DNA of 64,000 bases from Dillenia suffruticosa (Eukaryota > Streptophyta > Magnoliopsida > Dilleniales > Dilleniaceae): NCBI GenBank assembly GCA_033439265.1, contig JAVTVX010000011.1, positions 13,971,090 through 14,035,089 of the forward strand. Direction: 5' to 3'. A model generated the notes under the pieces. The model saw only the letters and a program-made list of their open reading frames with translations. It was not told where the DNA came from and did no database searches. A program made the position numbers and the translations under genes. How positions within the stretch are numbered: the first letter of the stretch is position 1; each line of letters begins with the position of its first letter. This document shows, in pieces, positions 1 through 11,718 of the stretch.

Positions 1-180
1 TTGATCAACAGAAAAATCATCAGAAGTTGAAGAATGGGTGCTTCAAATGATTGAGAAAACTGAGAGTTCTTGCTAATTTGGACAAATTTGCTTTGAAAGT
101 AATCTTAATTTGCTTCATAGCTGTAATAGGGCTTACTTGCCAATATTCTTAATATCTTAGATTTAAGAAAGTGTTGGGAT

Positions 181-1708
181 GACTATTTTGATAATGTCTT
201 TAACGTTGAGAGCACAATAGGCGTAGAACAGATCACAATATCTGTAAAAGAGATTAATAGAAATTTTAAATGTAAAATTCATTCTCATAAAATAAAGGAG
301 ACCTTAAAAAAAATGAAAAATAATAAAACCATAGGATTTAATGACATTCCTATTGAGGTATGGAAATGTTTGGGTGAATTCGGCGTAATAATCTTAACGA
401 CTCTTTTCAACATATTTTGACAAATCAAGAAAATGTCACAAACATAGAAGAAGAGCACACTTGTACCATTGTATAAGAATAAAAGAAACATATAAAATTG
501 TTCCAACTATAGAGAAATTAAACTTATGAGTCATACTATGAAATTATAAAGATATGATAAAGTATAAATTGAGACCGGAGATAAGTGTGTCCCAAAATCA
601 ATTTGGATTTATACTAAAACGATCTACCACTGAAACAATTTACTTGTTAAGACAGTTGATAGAGACATTTAGAGTGTAGAAAAGAGACATACATATGGTA
701 TTCATTGATCTAGAAAAAAAATATGACAGGGTTTCTAGAAACATGTTGTGGTGGGCGCCAATGAAGAAAGAGATTTTTTTTAAATATATTAATCTTATTA
801 GACATGTATGAAAGAGCTATGACCAATGCAAGAACTTGCGGGGTCTAAGCGATAGATTCTCTATTAACATTAGGCTCCATCAAGATTCGGCATTAAACGC
901 CATTCTTTTCGCAATAGTGATAGATGAAATCACAAAAAACATTCAAGATGAAATCACAAAAAACATTCAAAATGAAATACCATGGTGTATATTTTTTGCA
1001 AATGATATAGTGTTGGTAGATGAAACTAAAAAGGGTATTAGTACTAAATTAAAGTTATGGAGGGTCACACTGGAATCTAGAGGATTCAGATTGAGTAGTT
1101 CCAAAATTGAATATATGAGATGTAAGTTTAGTGACAATCATTAGAATGATAAAAAAACAATTAGGTTATAAGGAAATGACATCAAAAAGTGAACATTTTA
1201 GATATCTTGATTTTATCATTCAGAACGATGACAATATAGATGAGAATATGAACAATAGAATTTAAGCAGGTTAAATAAAATGGAGAAAAGTATTCGGAAT
1301 TCTTTGCAATTGCACGATACCATTACATTTAAAGGAAAAATTCTATATAATTGTAGTTAGACCATCACTATTGTATGCCACTGAGTATTGAGCCATTAAA
1401 CAACAATAAAAGTATAAAATAGTTGTAACTAAAATGAAAATATTTAGGTGGATGTGTGACAAAACTAGAAAAGATAGAATTAGAAACGAAGAGACACGTA
1501 ATAAGTTAGGAGTTAGTTCAATTGTAGATAAAATGCGAGAATACTGTTTAAAGTGGTTTGAGCATGTGTAACGAAAACTCATGGACGCATGAGATAGGCC
1601 GTTAAAAATTTGGATGTAACTTATTTGTAAAGACATGATAGTTATGGATTTAATTGAAGAGATGGTCTTAGATAGAAATGAGTGGTGTAGGAGAATCGAC
1701 ACAAATTA
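181..1708 (+). pseudogene. RTE-type LINE reverse transcriptase relic
   Basis: Degraded non-LTR retrotransposon reverse transcriptase read across all three plus frames. Recognisable blocks in order are PIEVWKCLGE (about 350), the TLVPLYKNK and NYREIKLMSHTMKL blocks (about 455-545), QFGF with a following TxET block (about 600-645), MVFIDLEKxYDRV (about 695-735), LHQDSALNAILFAIVIDEIT (about 870-940), and the catalytic block FFANDIVLVDE (about 990-1025). The family active site is FADD, so one of the two adjacent Asp residues has become Asn. Downstream lie RYLDFIIQ, MRIFRWMCDKTRKDRIRNE-like text near 1435-1500, and a WFEHV block near 1555. This arrangement is typical of plant RTE-clade LINEs. Many stops and frameshifts make it inactive. 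It lies antisense inside an intron of the KAB1-type gene. The endonuclease half is missing or unrecognisable; the true ends are uncertain. Confidence 0.85.
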
Positions 1709-2485
1709 AATTAATACTATTTTTTTAATCCGTCCGATATTTGTCTTTCAAATGGTCAACTCCAAAATTTAGGATAAAAAAGCCTAGCTTGTATTCTCAA
1801 TATCTTCGATTCAATAACCCCGCTTAGGACTATAAATACATTACATATCTTCTGCTTAAGCATCTTTTCAATATTATTTATAAAAAGTTTCTCTTGGGAA
1901 TTCCTTCCCCACTTCGTAGATTCTAAGGCTTTTGTTTGGTGGAAATTGAATTGCTTATTATTTCTCATAGGTTAGATATGTAATGGCCAATTTAATTCCA
2001 ATGCTTGTGCTATTGGAGTTCTCTGCTCTACTCAGGTTAGTAATCCACATTATTTTCTAACACATGCCAACTTGTCTCCTATGCTTTATTATTAAATACG
2101 GAAAAAATTCAGATATGAAATTGTCGGGGTCTGACAGAATAATACATGCTTAAATCCAGTAAGAAGGTCCATGCAAGATACTCCTATCCATTCCTGCTAG
2201 ACCAAGGTGCATGACACAATAAAGTATATTTCTGTCCTACACAAAATCTACAATAAACTACAAGGAGACATAAGATGCTCACTGAGTTCAATCATGTTAG
2301 TTATATATAGGGTATCATAAAGTATCTTCCACATAACATTAATTTCCTCCCTTTAAAAAATAGTTTTCCATTTGTTTCTAGCAGCTTTTGATTATTAGAA
2401 TATAAAAGCAATGATCCAGGTAAACCAGATTTAACAAAACGAAACAAGGACTGCCACGGAAGCATATAATATATTTAAGTCCTAC
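1709..2485. other. Intronic sequence of the KAB1-type gene, no exon seen
   Basis: Sequence downstream (in gene direction) of the second coding exon of the minus-strand aldo/keto reductase. I looked for the family's remaining conserved blocks (the RSLVDDVL, LAQLAIAWC and SSVITGAT regions) on the minus strand and found none. The 3' exons must therefore lie beyond base 1, or the gene is truncated. Nothing else is recognisable here. Confidence 0.6.
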
Positions 2486-5400
2486 CTTGTAATTATCTAA
2501 TGCAAACCGGCTGTCAGCGGGTATATTCCCCTTGCTATATTTCCCTGTGAGCACTCCAGATGCCAGCGGACTCCATGTGGTCAAACCTAGACCATAGTTG
2601 GTATACAAAGGTAGATACTCAGATTCTACCTGCAGCAGCAAGATAAGGTAAAATCATCTAAACAGAATTAAGTAATCGCCATAGAAGGCATAAAGTTCTT
2701 CGATGATCATTAAAGCAAATCATCACAAACTAAGTAGAAAACGAGAAAGTAAATTATATATATTGAACATTTATATTGAAAAACCCAAGAGCTCATTATA
2801 CAGGCAATGAGCAACAATTTTCTAGAGGAAGAGACTAGAACACTCAAGTTTCACATTCATATAATCAGACAAGCTGACAGAATATAGAGGTATGTTTTGG
2901 AATAACAGGTTAAATTTTCAATAAAGTCCCAACACCTGTCCTCTGATCCCCTCCAATTTAAAGTAGATAATAGGAAATCCCCCCCCCCAGGGAAAAAAAT
3001 GCTTTTCCCTCATTAAAAAGCATATCCAGACCCCATAGGAGGATACACAACCTGCTTCACTCTCAAACCCTACATCTAAAGGAGTAACAACTTAGTCGGA
3101 GATATTGTAAACGTAAATCAATTTGCTTTTGAGACTATGATACCAAACTTTTTGGAAAGACAATAATATTTGGGCTACTAATTTACTGCTGCTCTTCCAA
3201 TGGTATGGTGATGGCCCCACCATAAACTTAACCAATCACAAAAAAATTCAATAACCAGGATACAACTTATATGTTCCAACAACACGATAAGATGGTGTGT
3301 GTATAGTCAGTCACATATGTTTGCTTATTCGTAAAACTCACTCAATAATGACACAATGTTGACTTGTACACACCACGTCATCGTGTTGTTGAAGCAGAAA
3401 AGTTTTTCTCAATTATTAAAGAACTTTCATAGCAGAACCAGTTGCGACATCAGTATGGAAGTGAAAGAGCAGTATACTAGCCAAAGAAAAAAGAAATGCA
3501 ACATCTTGCACCGTCCATTTGAAATACATCAACTTTTAGATGGTATTTATACAAATCATTCACCTGAGAGATGAAAGGAAATAACTATATTGAAAACATT
3601 TTGGGTAGCAACAGCCAAATATTTCCAGAAAGACTTTAAGACCCCACAACTTTCAATTGATTTATTGCACTTCCATGCGATCAAAAACTGCTTCCACAAT
3701 GTAAAGGCTTAGCTAACTGATGGTAGACAGAGGCAAAAAGACAAAAATTTCCAAAGCATTCAACTGCAAGCAAGCTTTTGATTGGGCATCGCTAGTTAAA
3801 GTGGCCCAACACTTGATGAAAACTATTCAGAAGGAAGGTTCGGGAAGTTCTACACAAGAAGTGGCACAGTTGAAGAAAGTCCTACAAAATTTGATTTACT
3901 TGGTGAGCATTGCTGTAATACTAATCTGCATCAATAGGTAATGGTGGGTCAACCCAACATAGTTTTTTATGGACTTTATGTTAGTGAAGGTGGGATTAAG
4001 CCAGATTCAGCGATATGTATAGGATGATGTATTTTCACCATTAGGTACTTCAAAGGCTAAGCAAACTTCATGACTAAATTTACTTGGGATTTCAGTAACA
4101 TGGTTGATACAAGGTTGTAAGAGTCTCCAGTCTGCTAAATCTAGGATTTAATAAAATTCATGACCTTTGCTGCCAGCTAAATCTTAATCTAAATCCCCCC
4201 CCCCCCCGGGAAAAAAAAAGTGTTGTCATGGTGATTTTGCATCAATATTTAGCATCAAAATAAGGGCAGCACGATCTCTACAGGATCAATAAGAGGCCTT
4301 CTGCTAACAAAATATTTTTCACTTTCCAATTCAGTTGTCTACTCCACTTTCCAGTTTTCATTTTACAATGGAAAATAAGAAAATATGTTCATTTCTCAAA
4401 GTTTTGGAATATTGTTCCAAGTTAGAAAACTCAAAATGTGTGCAAAATACATTGTTTTCTGGTTCGAGAAAAATAACATGATTAAAATTACGCTTAGAAT
4501 AAATCTATTTTTGAAGTTACTTTTTACCTTGTGGAATTAATCATTTTTCTTCTTAAGAGTTTTGTCAAATTTTATAGTCATTTTTTTGGCAGTATTGTGT
4601 GAAACTTTCTACTTATCTTTCTACAACATAAATTCAACTCAGCCATGTTATTAGTTGAGCTTCTTTGGACTGGGCCTCCCTGGACAAAGAACTAAATTAT
4701 TGTATAAGCAATAATAGTGGAGAAGCATTTGAAACCCACCTAGATGAAGATGCAGCTGTTGGACAAGTAGATTAGCCACTAGGAATAGACACAAATTGGA
4801 GAGGAGAACCAAGGGTTGTCAAATAGTTTCATGCACCAGCAGCTCATTTCAACAGTTAGTCCAGGAAGTGAATGCGAGAAATTATCATCCTATAGATATA
4901 GGACATGATCATACAAAAAGGGTTAAAGTTGATGTCCTAGATTTTGAACGGAGGCTTAATCCAACTATTTTGGCTGATTGGTAGTCAGAAGTAGAAGAGT
5001 ATTGTTACTTCTGGATATTCTTTAACTCATCAATATAGTCTAAGTCCTTTAAAGGTGTCATAAATCTGGTCTCATATTTGGTGTGAGAGCAAGGACATCA
5101 TCATTTCATCTTTTCTGGAATTAATTAGCTTTCCTGTAAAAACTCTTCCCTAATGTCTAGACATTGTTCAAGGCTTCCTCTTATACCAAATATGATGAGG
5201 GATCTTGTTAACAGGTCTTTTCTATGGACTTAGATTGACTTTTAGGTGATAGGAAACATTAAAATTACTTGGAAAGTAAAAAGAACAAAAATCCTAGGCA
5301 ACCACACCAAACTTTCCTAGAGATCACTTACTAAGGAAAGGCATGCGCACCTCAAATACGAGTTCTAAGCCAAAAAAGATTCTAAAAATGCTCTCTGTTT

Positions 5401-6438
5401 CTCTCAAAAGAGTATTGCATTGTTTTTATAGATCATGCTACTTAAAACTTGAGAAAACTTACAAATGAAATATATTTAGTTGAAATACTTAGCATGGATA
5501 CTAAACTGGACTTAGCAAGACAGTCTAAGCTAAAGCCCCACTTAAACAAATATAAAGCCCATGAAAATCTGATTTAAAATAACAAACTATTACCTACACA
5601 AGCCTAAGGCCCAAAATGGATTTACAATAATGTCACTATGTATATCAAATTATTTAGAATATACATCAAATGGGCCTCTTTCTCATCCTACTAAGGATAT
5701 GTTTGATAGGAGAAGAAAAAGGCTAAAATTTTACTCTCTTAAATATCTACCTCTTATTGAGTATGTTTGCCAAATTATCCCCTCCCTTTTGCCTCTCTAC
5801 AAAAACAATCAGGATTTTATCGTTTCACTTTTATTGTTCAGATCTTGTCCTCTGATCGCTTAACCGATCACTCTCTCCTTTCATATCTTTGTCCCAACTG
5901 TTTTGGGGGAAAAAAAGTAAAAAGAAAACAGAGAGAAAGAGAGAGGGTGAATTCAACCACATTAAAGCTCAGAGACAAGAAGCTTTTGCAGTGGATAAGA
6001 GTTGTTGGCAAGGGGCTGCAAATCCTCATCGTCATCAGCCTTCAATCTCTTTTGCGGCTACAATTATGGAATCAAACTGCTCCAACTAAAGGGATACATC
6101 TATTGATCTCCCTGCTGCCAGTCTCTTCTCCATCTCTCCACACAACCAAAACCACTAATATTGCTCCTCAATCTTACAATTAACGCCAAGCCTAATTTCT
6201 CACTCTACCTCTCTCTAGAATCTTTTCTTTATTTTTTCATCATCTGGTTTAAAATTCTCTTTGTTTGTGACTTGATCATAATTGCTAGATTAAAGGAGAA
6301 ATCAAAACTAACCTCTCTCTCACTAACATTTCAATTTTGTTTATTTTTATTATGCTTAATTTCTGTCTTCTGCTGTTGGTAGCAATTTAGTTGTTTTCCT
6401 TCAATTACTTTTCTTGCCTTTTGAGGATTTGGAGAGAG

Positions 6439-6476
<38 letters not shown>

Positions 6477-8624
6477 CGAGCTCTTTTCAAAAAGAATAAA
6501 AACAAATTCAAAACTAAGTCTTCTCTTTGTATTTCAATATTAATTTCAAATTCTTTTTGTCCAAAATATTTTTAAATATACTGTTTTCCTCACTTTTGCA
6601 TCTCAAAATATACTTTTTAGAAAATAGACAAAATAAACATGTCCTCTATCTCCAAGAAGATCTCACATTCAAACTGTATTCTTAACAGACATGTTCATAT
6701 TCTATATTGATTTTCCACATCATTAAGAGTTTAATTTTCATTTTTTTAAAGGCAGTGTCAGGAGTTTAACTTTTGATAGCTCGATTATTTCACTAGAAGT
6801 TTCACTCTTTTTCCAAGAAAAGAAAGAATATACTATACATGGATGTTGGGCACCTTGTTATCTTTTGTTACACCAATTAGGATTAAAAATTATTGATAGA
6901 GTTCACCCCTTCATAATTTTTCGTCCTCAAATCTTTTCTCCTGTACCACACCTGTCCTAAATCTTTTTCCTTGCAAAATTAGTGGCACACACATGAAGAC
7001 AATATATGTTTCCCTTCAAATAATTTGCACAGTAGTGCATAAATGTTCCACATTAACCTAATCATGAAGCAAACTCTTTAACACTTTGGGCCATGAGAAT
7101 AGAATCCTCTAACAAAACCATATAGTAGGGGGGAAAAAAATTCAGATGTTCATTTGCTTCCCCTCTTTTCTTTTCATAGACTACCCAAATGTTATCTTAG
7201 CATCCTTTCCTATTCCTTCTAAATAAAAATTAATAAAAAAAAAAGTTAGTTACTTCCCTTCACTTTATTACAGTCCAAATGTTATCTCTAAAATCTTTTT
7301 TAGGTGAATATTTCGTTATTCTGAGCGCTAACAAGAAGCAGTATTTGTTATGAACAGGAATGCTACAAACAAAACAAAGCCGGATTAATCAAGATCATGT
7401 AAAACCAAAACCACACCTCAGAATCTACAGTAAACTAATGGTGGAATCAACCCAATCACCAAGAAAGATTAAAAATCTTTTAATTAAAAAAAATTAGGGA
7501 GATCAATCTCACGGGAATACGTCAGTCAGAACAACCAAAGAGTACAAACAAACCCACTTGACAAGAATTCAAACCACATAAAATCACATGACAACATGCT
7601 AAACTCAAACAAAAAAAAGGAAAAATCAGAAAACTCAATTTTAGATTAAAACAAACCCAACCAAGGAAGAAATTAAAATGCCAGAAAACTCATGAACAAA
7701 TTCGAAGAATTCTTCTCCGAATCATTAGCAAACTCATTGACTAATGCTTACATAACCACCAAAACTACAATCAAACACACCCATCAAAGAATCGCATAAT
7801 CAAAAAAAGTAAAAATTCTGTGGTCAACGTCTGGACCAAGCCCATTTACCCTATATCTACTGAATCACAAAAACCAATTAAAATCAAACACTCCCATTTC
7901 CCGGATATCAAAAACCCACAACCAAAACACAGAGAACCACGCAAAAAAAATCAAGAATTTAGCATCTGGGTGATACTCGCATAGCTAATTTCTACCAAAT
8001 GACCAGAAAAAAATTACCAAATAATTAAATTGAGCATGTAGATCAAAGCCAAGAAATTACCTTATGCCTAGACAACAAATTGTACTCAGGCTGTTCGACA
8101 ACAGGCCCAATCAAATCCAACCTCTCAGCAACCCCCCAAGCCTCAGTAATCTGCTGAGCAGACCACTCGCTGGTCCCCCAATAAAACGCCCAACCATGAT
8201 CAATCACATAATTCATAGCCCTGACAGTTTCCTCAATCGGAGTACTCGAATCTGGCCGATGACAGTAAATCACATCCACATACTCCATGTCAAGCCTCTT
8301 CAAAGAAGCCTTAGTTCCTTCAATTATGTGCTTCCTGGAAAGCCCTTTGTCATTGGGTCCTGGACCTCCCCAGAAGATCTTGGTGGAGACAACCACATCT
8401 GATCTTTTCCAACCTAGTTCTCGTATTGCCTGACCCATGATTTCTTCGGCCCGGCCATTGGCGTAGACCTCGGCGTTGTCGAAGAAGTTGACGCCGTGGT
8501 CTCTGCAACATTGGAGGAGAGATTTGGCTTCCTTCACGTCAAGTTGGTTGCCGAAGCTAACCCATGCTCCAAATGAGAGTTGGCTCACTTTTAGCCCCGA
8601 TTTTCCCAAGTTCTTGTACTGCAT
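2486..8624 (-). CDS. KAB1: KAB1-type aldo/keto reductase, potassium channel beta subunit (5' part; 3' exons off the window)
   Basis: Two coding exons are visible. Exon 1 is 8624-8061 (188 codons, starting [20 protein letters not shown]) and ends AAG before a GTAATT donor. Exon 2 is 2629-2486 (48 codons, VESEYLPLY to RFALDNYK), with a TGCAG acceptor and a GTAGGA donor. Together they give 236 of the roughly 328 residues usual for plant KAB1. Aldo/keto reductase features are present: the FDNAEVY block with the catalytic Tyr, the Lys of [10 protein letters not shown], and YCHRPD with the active-site His. Members bind NADPH and associate with Shaker-type K+ channels in plants; that role is inferred from the family. 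The start follows from close family similarity at MQYKN; an in-frame extension upstream through a GA repeat is not coding. Intron 1 is about 5.4 kb and holds a gypsy scrap; the following intron holds an antisense LINE. Confidence 0.9.
2630..8060 (-). other. Large first intron of the KAB1-type gene
   Basis: About 5.4 kb between the two visible coding exons. Contents seen: C homopolymers at 2979-2988 and 4195-4207 (the second followed by GGG and an A run), a gypsy gag-like scrap near 4.8-5.0 kb, and a GA microsatellite near 6436-6477. A stretch at 5900-6180 is open in several frames but matches no family I know. The rest is AT-rich non-coding sequence. Confidence 0.7.
4796..5010 (+). pseudogene. 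Ty3/gypsy gag-like fragment
   Basis: A short plus-strand reading frame begins MERRTKG and contains [15 protein letters not shown], then [20 protein letters not shown] followed by an in-frame stop and SEVEEY. The VKVD-x-DFExRLNPT-x-x-x-DW-x-x-x-VEEY layout matches the start of the gag retrotransposon domain of plant Ty3/gypsy elements, where DFEGRL-PT-F-DW and VEEYFDW are usual. Only this scrap is recognisable; no zinc knuckle, protease or polymerase follows. It sits antisense inside KAB1 intron 1. The identification rests on remembered family motifs and is moderate. Confidence 0.55.
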
Positions 8625-8687
8625 TTTTGGCAGAGGGAGAGAGAAAGAGAAGAGAGACCGAGAAAGGAGTTTGGATTGTAGCTCTTG

Positions 8688-8693
<6 letters not shown>

Positions 8694-8751
<58 letters not shown>
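8694..8751. repeat. (GA)n microsatellite in KAB1 5' leader
   Basis: An almost perfect GA dinucleotide run of about 58 bases, 70-127 nt upstream of the KAB1 start codon, so CT-rich in the presumed 5' UTR or core promoter. It opens an artificial Ser-Leu repeat frame that is not protein. GA/CT tracts at plant 5' ends can bind BBR/BPC GAGA-binding factors; that role is inference here. Confidence 0.9.
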
Positions 8752-8753
<2 letters not shown>

Positions 8754-8790
8754 GGGCAAGTGGGGGTAGTTGGATGCAGCAGTGATCATG

Positions 8791-8895
8791 CAGGTAAAGT
8801 GTGAAGGTGAAGAGGGAGCGAGTGATGCAAAGTGGGTTAAGTGCTTGGGATGGTGTACAGTTTCTAGATTTACGGTTCGTATGCGGTTAGTTGCA
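8791..8895. repeat. Promoter-segment duplication, copy near KAB1
   Basis: This stretch upstream of KAB1 resembles 9665-9735: both start CAGGT-AA-GTGTGAA, continue through a GAAG..GG..GAGTGA block, then a TTCTA-ATTTA-GGTTC block and a GGT-AG--GC block. The copy here carries about 30-35 extra bases in the middle. It looks like an old local duplication of upstream sequence. Aligned only by eye. Confidence 0.45.
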
Positions 8896-9664
8896 TTTGA
8901 ATATTCTTGTTGGCAATTTTGACACGTCCTGCTGAGAGTAACTGAATTGTCGTGTCGTTTTAAAAAATTAAAAAATAAAAATAAAAATAAATAATTGTCA
9001 CTAACCAAACGATTCAATGGTATTGACTGCCGCACTGCCACCTTACCAAATACCCTTCTTTCTGCATTGGAAACTAAAATTTCCAAATGCTTAAGTAATG
9101 CTTGAAAATTTTCAGTTGATTTTGACAGCTTCAATTTTTGTATAAATAATAAATTTCTATTAAAAATTGTATTTTTAAATAATTATATTAGTATTATTTT
9201 ATTCTTAAAAAATCACAATTAATGTTAATTGAGCGATTTTCTAAATTATAATCTTTAAAATAAGAATAACGATTTCTTCTTTAAATCGCTACTTTATCTT
9301 ATTAAAGAAAATGAGTTAATATTTTTTATCATTTCTTGTTTAAGAACTCTAATGGGATCCTAACTTCTATTATGTCTACTAGAAATAAACTAATGATTAC
9401 CATATTCGATAATCATTTTTGAGAAAGCGGATAGATGTCTATTTTAATTTCATAAGTATTTATATATAAAAAAAAATCCTCATTGTATAATTTTTAATTT
9501 ATGTTGTTTTTATTGAAAAAAAAAAAACACAAAATTAAAACTTTTATGGGCTACATTCTAATCTATGCTGGTCCTGGTGAAATCAAGATTCTAAATTGAA
9601 TCAAAACTTTAGATAGACGAAAACACCCTTTTTAAGTGTAATGGTGTGAAGGAGGCATCAAGTT

Positions 9665-9735
9665 CAGGTGAAGGTGTGAAATGAAGTGGGGTGAGTGAAT
9701 ACTTCTATATTTAAGGTTCTCACATGGTCAGATGC
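9665..9735. repeat. Promoter-segment duplication, distal copy
   Basis: Distal partner of 8791-8895, about 0.87 kb further upstream of KAB1 and in the same orientation. Blocks shared in order: CAGGT-AA, GTGTGAA, GAAG-GG, GAGTGA, TTCTA-ATTTA-GGTTC. Confidence 0.45.
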
Positions 9736-10949
9736 CGGACTGAGACTAGTCCCGAAAATTCTAGGTGAGAACTAGGACACCTCTTGGTGATAGTAATGGT
9801 CACTAGCTATCTTTGACTCCCTCACTGTATTTTTTTGAAATTTCTCGGTCATGCGGGCAAGATGGAAAACAAACCATGACTTGAATTCAAAGGGAGCCAG
9901 CATTGTCAAAGAACACGTGTTTTGATCCCTGGTTTGTTTCCCATATTTTATTTTCTTTTTTTTTTTTTCGGGGGGAGGGGGGGGGGGTTCATCAAACAGG
10001 TGTCACTATGGCGGGTTGGCCTAAAGCGGGGTTCGTGGCGATAGCAAATTAAGGGGTAGAGGTAGAGGTATGTGGTGATGCAAGATCAGGGCACCTAGAT
10101 AACAAATGGGTCGTAGAGGAGGTGTGGTTTGAGTAAGAAAATCACTTGCCAAAAATCAGTTGTAAGAATGTTGATTGATGGTTAGTTGTTCCCTTGTATG
10201 TTCTTCAAATTAGGGTCGTGAGAATTGGACACGACACCCTTATTCAAGCAAAGCCTGAGCTAATTGAAGCTAGATGTCTCTCGTTGTGTCTCCTTGTCTT
10301 ACTTCGACTCTACAGGTTTACAGGACAATATCTCCTTGTTAGTGTCCCTTCCCTTTCTTTTCAGACCATGTCGGCAATGTACCGCTGAAGGAGTCCATTC
10401 ACAATTTCTCCTCGGTGTGCTTCAAGGAGTTTGTTAAGGGCAAAAGGGGTTGTATCCTTAAGCTGATTGAGAAGTAATATAAATGCAATCCAAATTAAGG
10501 TTTATCCTTAATTTGTTTTGTGGAAAACTTATTTGCATTTTTTTAATGTTTTTTTTTTCATTTTGAAATTAGCTGAACTAATGAACTGAACTAATAGTCG
10601 AGCAATCAACTCATATTTGAGTAATCAGCTAAGATTAATAGAGATTGACAAAATTGCTTTTTTGGTTTATCTCTTTGTTCAGGCGATTAGCTATGAAAGT
10701 GATAGAAATATGATATTTTAGCAAAGGAAAGCATATGAATTGAAATTTAAGTCGAACTAAACGACAATGGTAGAAAAATACGATAAAGAGATAATGCAAA
10801 CTAAAATCGACAAGCAGGTTTTTTTTTTTTTTTTAATTTTTTTTTGGTTTCTCTGGAGAAGTCCATATAAAATTTCTTCTCCTCAAAAATAGTTTTTTTA
10901 ATAAAAATAGAATAAATAGTTCTAAAAGAGAAACTCTTGAGAGATACGT

Positions 10950-11536
10950 TCTTTCTTCCCTTTTTTTAATGTTCCAACTTTTTTCTAACCATATTATTTT
11001 TATTTCATTTATATTTTATTTCAAATATGTCGATGTCATACTTATAAATGTATTTATAAATGTTATGACATGAGTGGATTTAAATATTTTTTTTATAAAT
11101 TCCAAATATGTTCATTAGTATTTTTTTATTCCATTTATATAATTTGGGTGTTCATAAATATATGACTTATGTTATTTTTGAATTTTGTTAATTCTTTATG
11201 TTATGTAAAAATTTTTATATTTATCAATATTTGATTTTAATAGTTTAGAAAAATAATTAATTTATTTTTATTTTAATTTTTAGTATTTTCACCTTTTATT
11301 TTTAAAATATAAATATCTGAATTTTAATCAATGGTGAGAAGAAAAATTATATTTTATATATGTACCATACATAGAGTTTATAAAAAATTTATCAAACACA
11401 TTATCTAAAAAAAAGTATAGAAATAATTTTTAAAAATAAAAATATCAAACAACTTTTAACTTTATAAAAAAAAAGAATTAATTTTAACTTTCCTTGAAAG
11501 GAAAAAATAAGGAGAAAAAAACTCTACCAAATATAC
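10950..11536 (-). repeat. AT-rich TIR-element-like repeat, related to 39397-39839
   Basis: Read on the minus strand the block begins at about 11536 with TATATTTGGTAGAGTTTTT, then GTTGTTTGATATTTTTATTT, and later ATATAAATGGAATAAAAAAA with a nearby TATTTGGAATTT. The same motifs occur in the same order on the plus strand at 39397-39839. I take the two as diverged copies of one non-autonomous AT-rich element. The other end of this copy is not clear. Confidence 0.5.
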
Positions 11537-11682
11537 TCAAGATAGTAGCTAATGAAATCTGAAAAGAGATAAACCAAGGAAAGAGTGACGGGAGATTAAG
11601 CTAAGTTGAATGTGAATGACATGAAACTAAAGTATTGTAGTAGTTCGGATAATTGTCGATGAAATTCTTAACCAATGAAAAC

Positions 11683-11718
<36 letters not shown>

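Noticed and set aside
5767..6183. 138-codon plus-strand open frame inside KAB1 intron 1
   Set aside because: Overlaps other open frames in the same stretch, includes GA-rich low-complexity sequence, no motif, antisense within an intron.
8625..9134. In-frame N-terminal extension of KAB1, with Ser-Leu repeats
   Set aside because: It is the GA microsatellite and upstream leader read in an open frame; the family starts at MQYKNLG and nothing upstream resembles protein.
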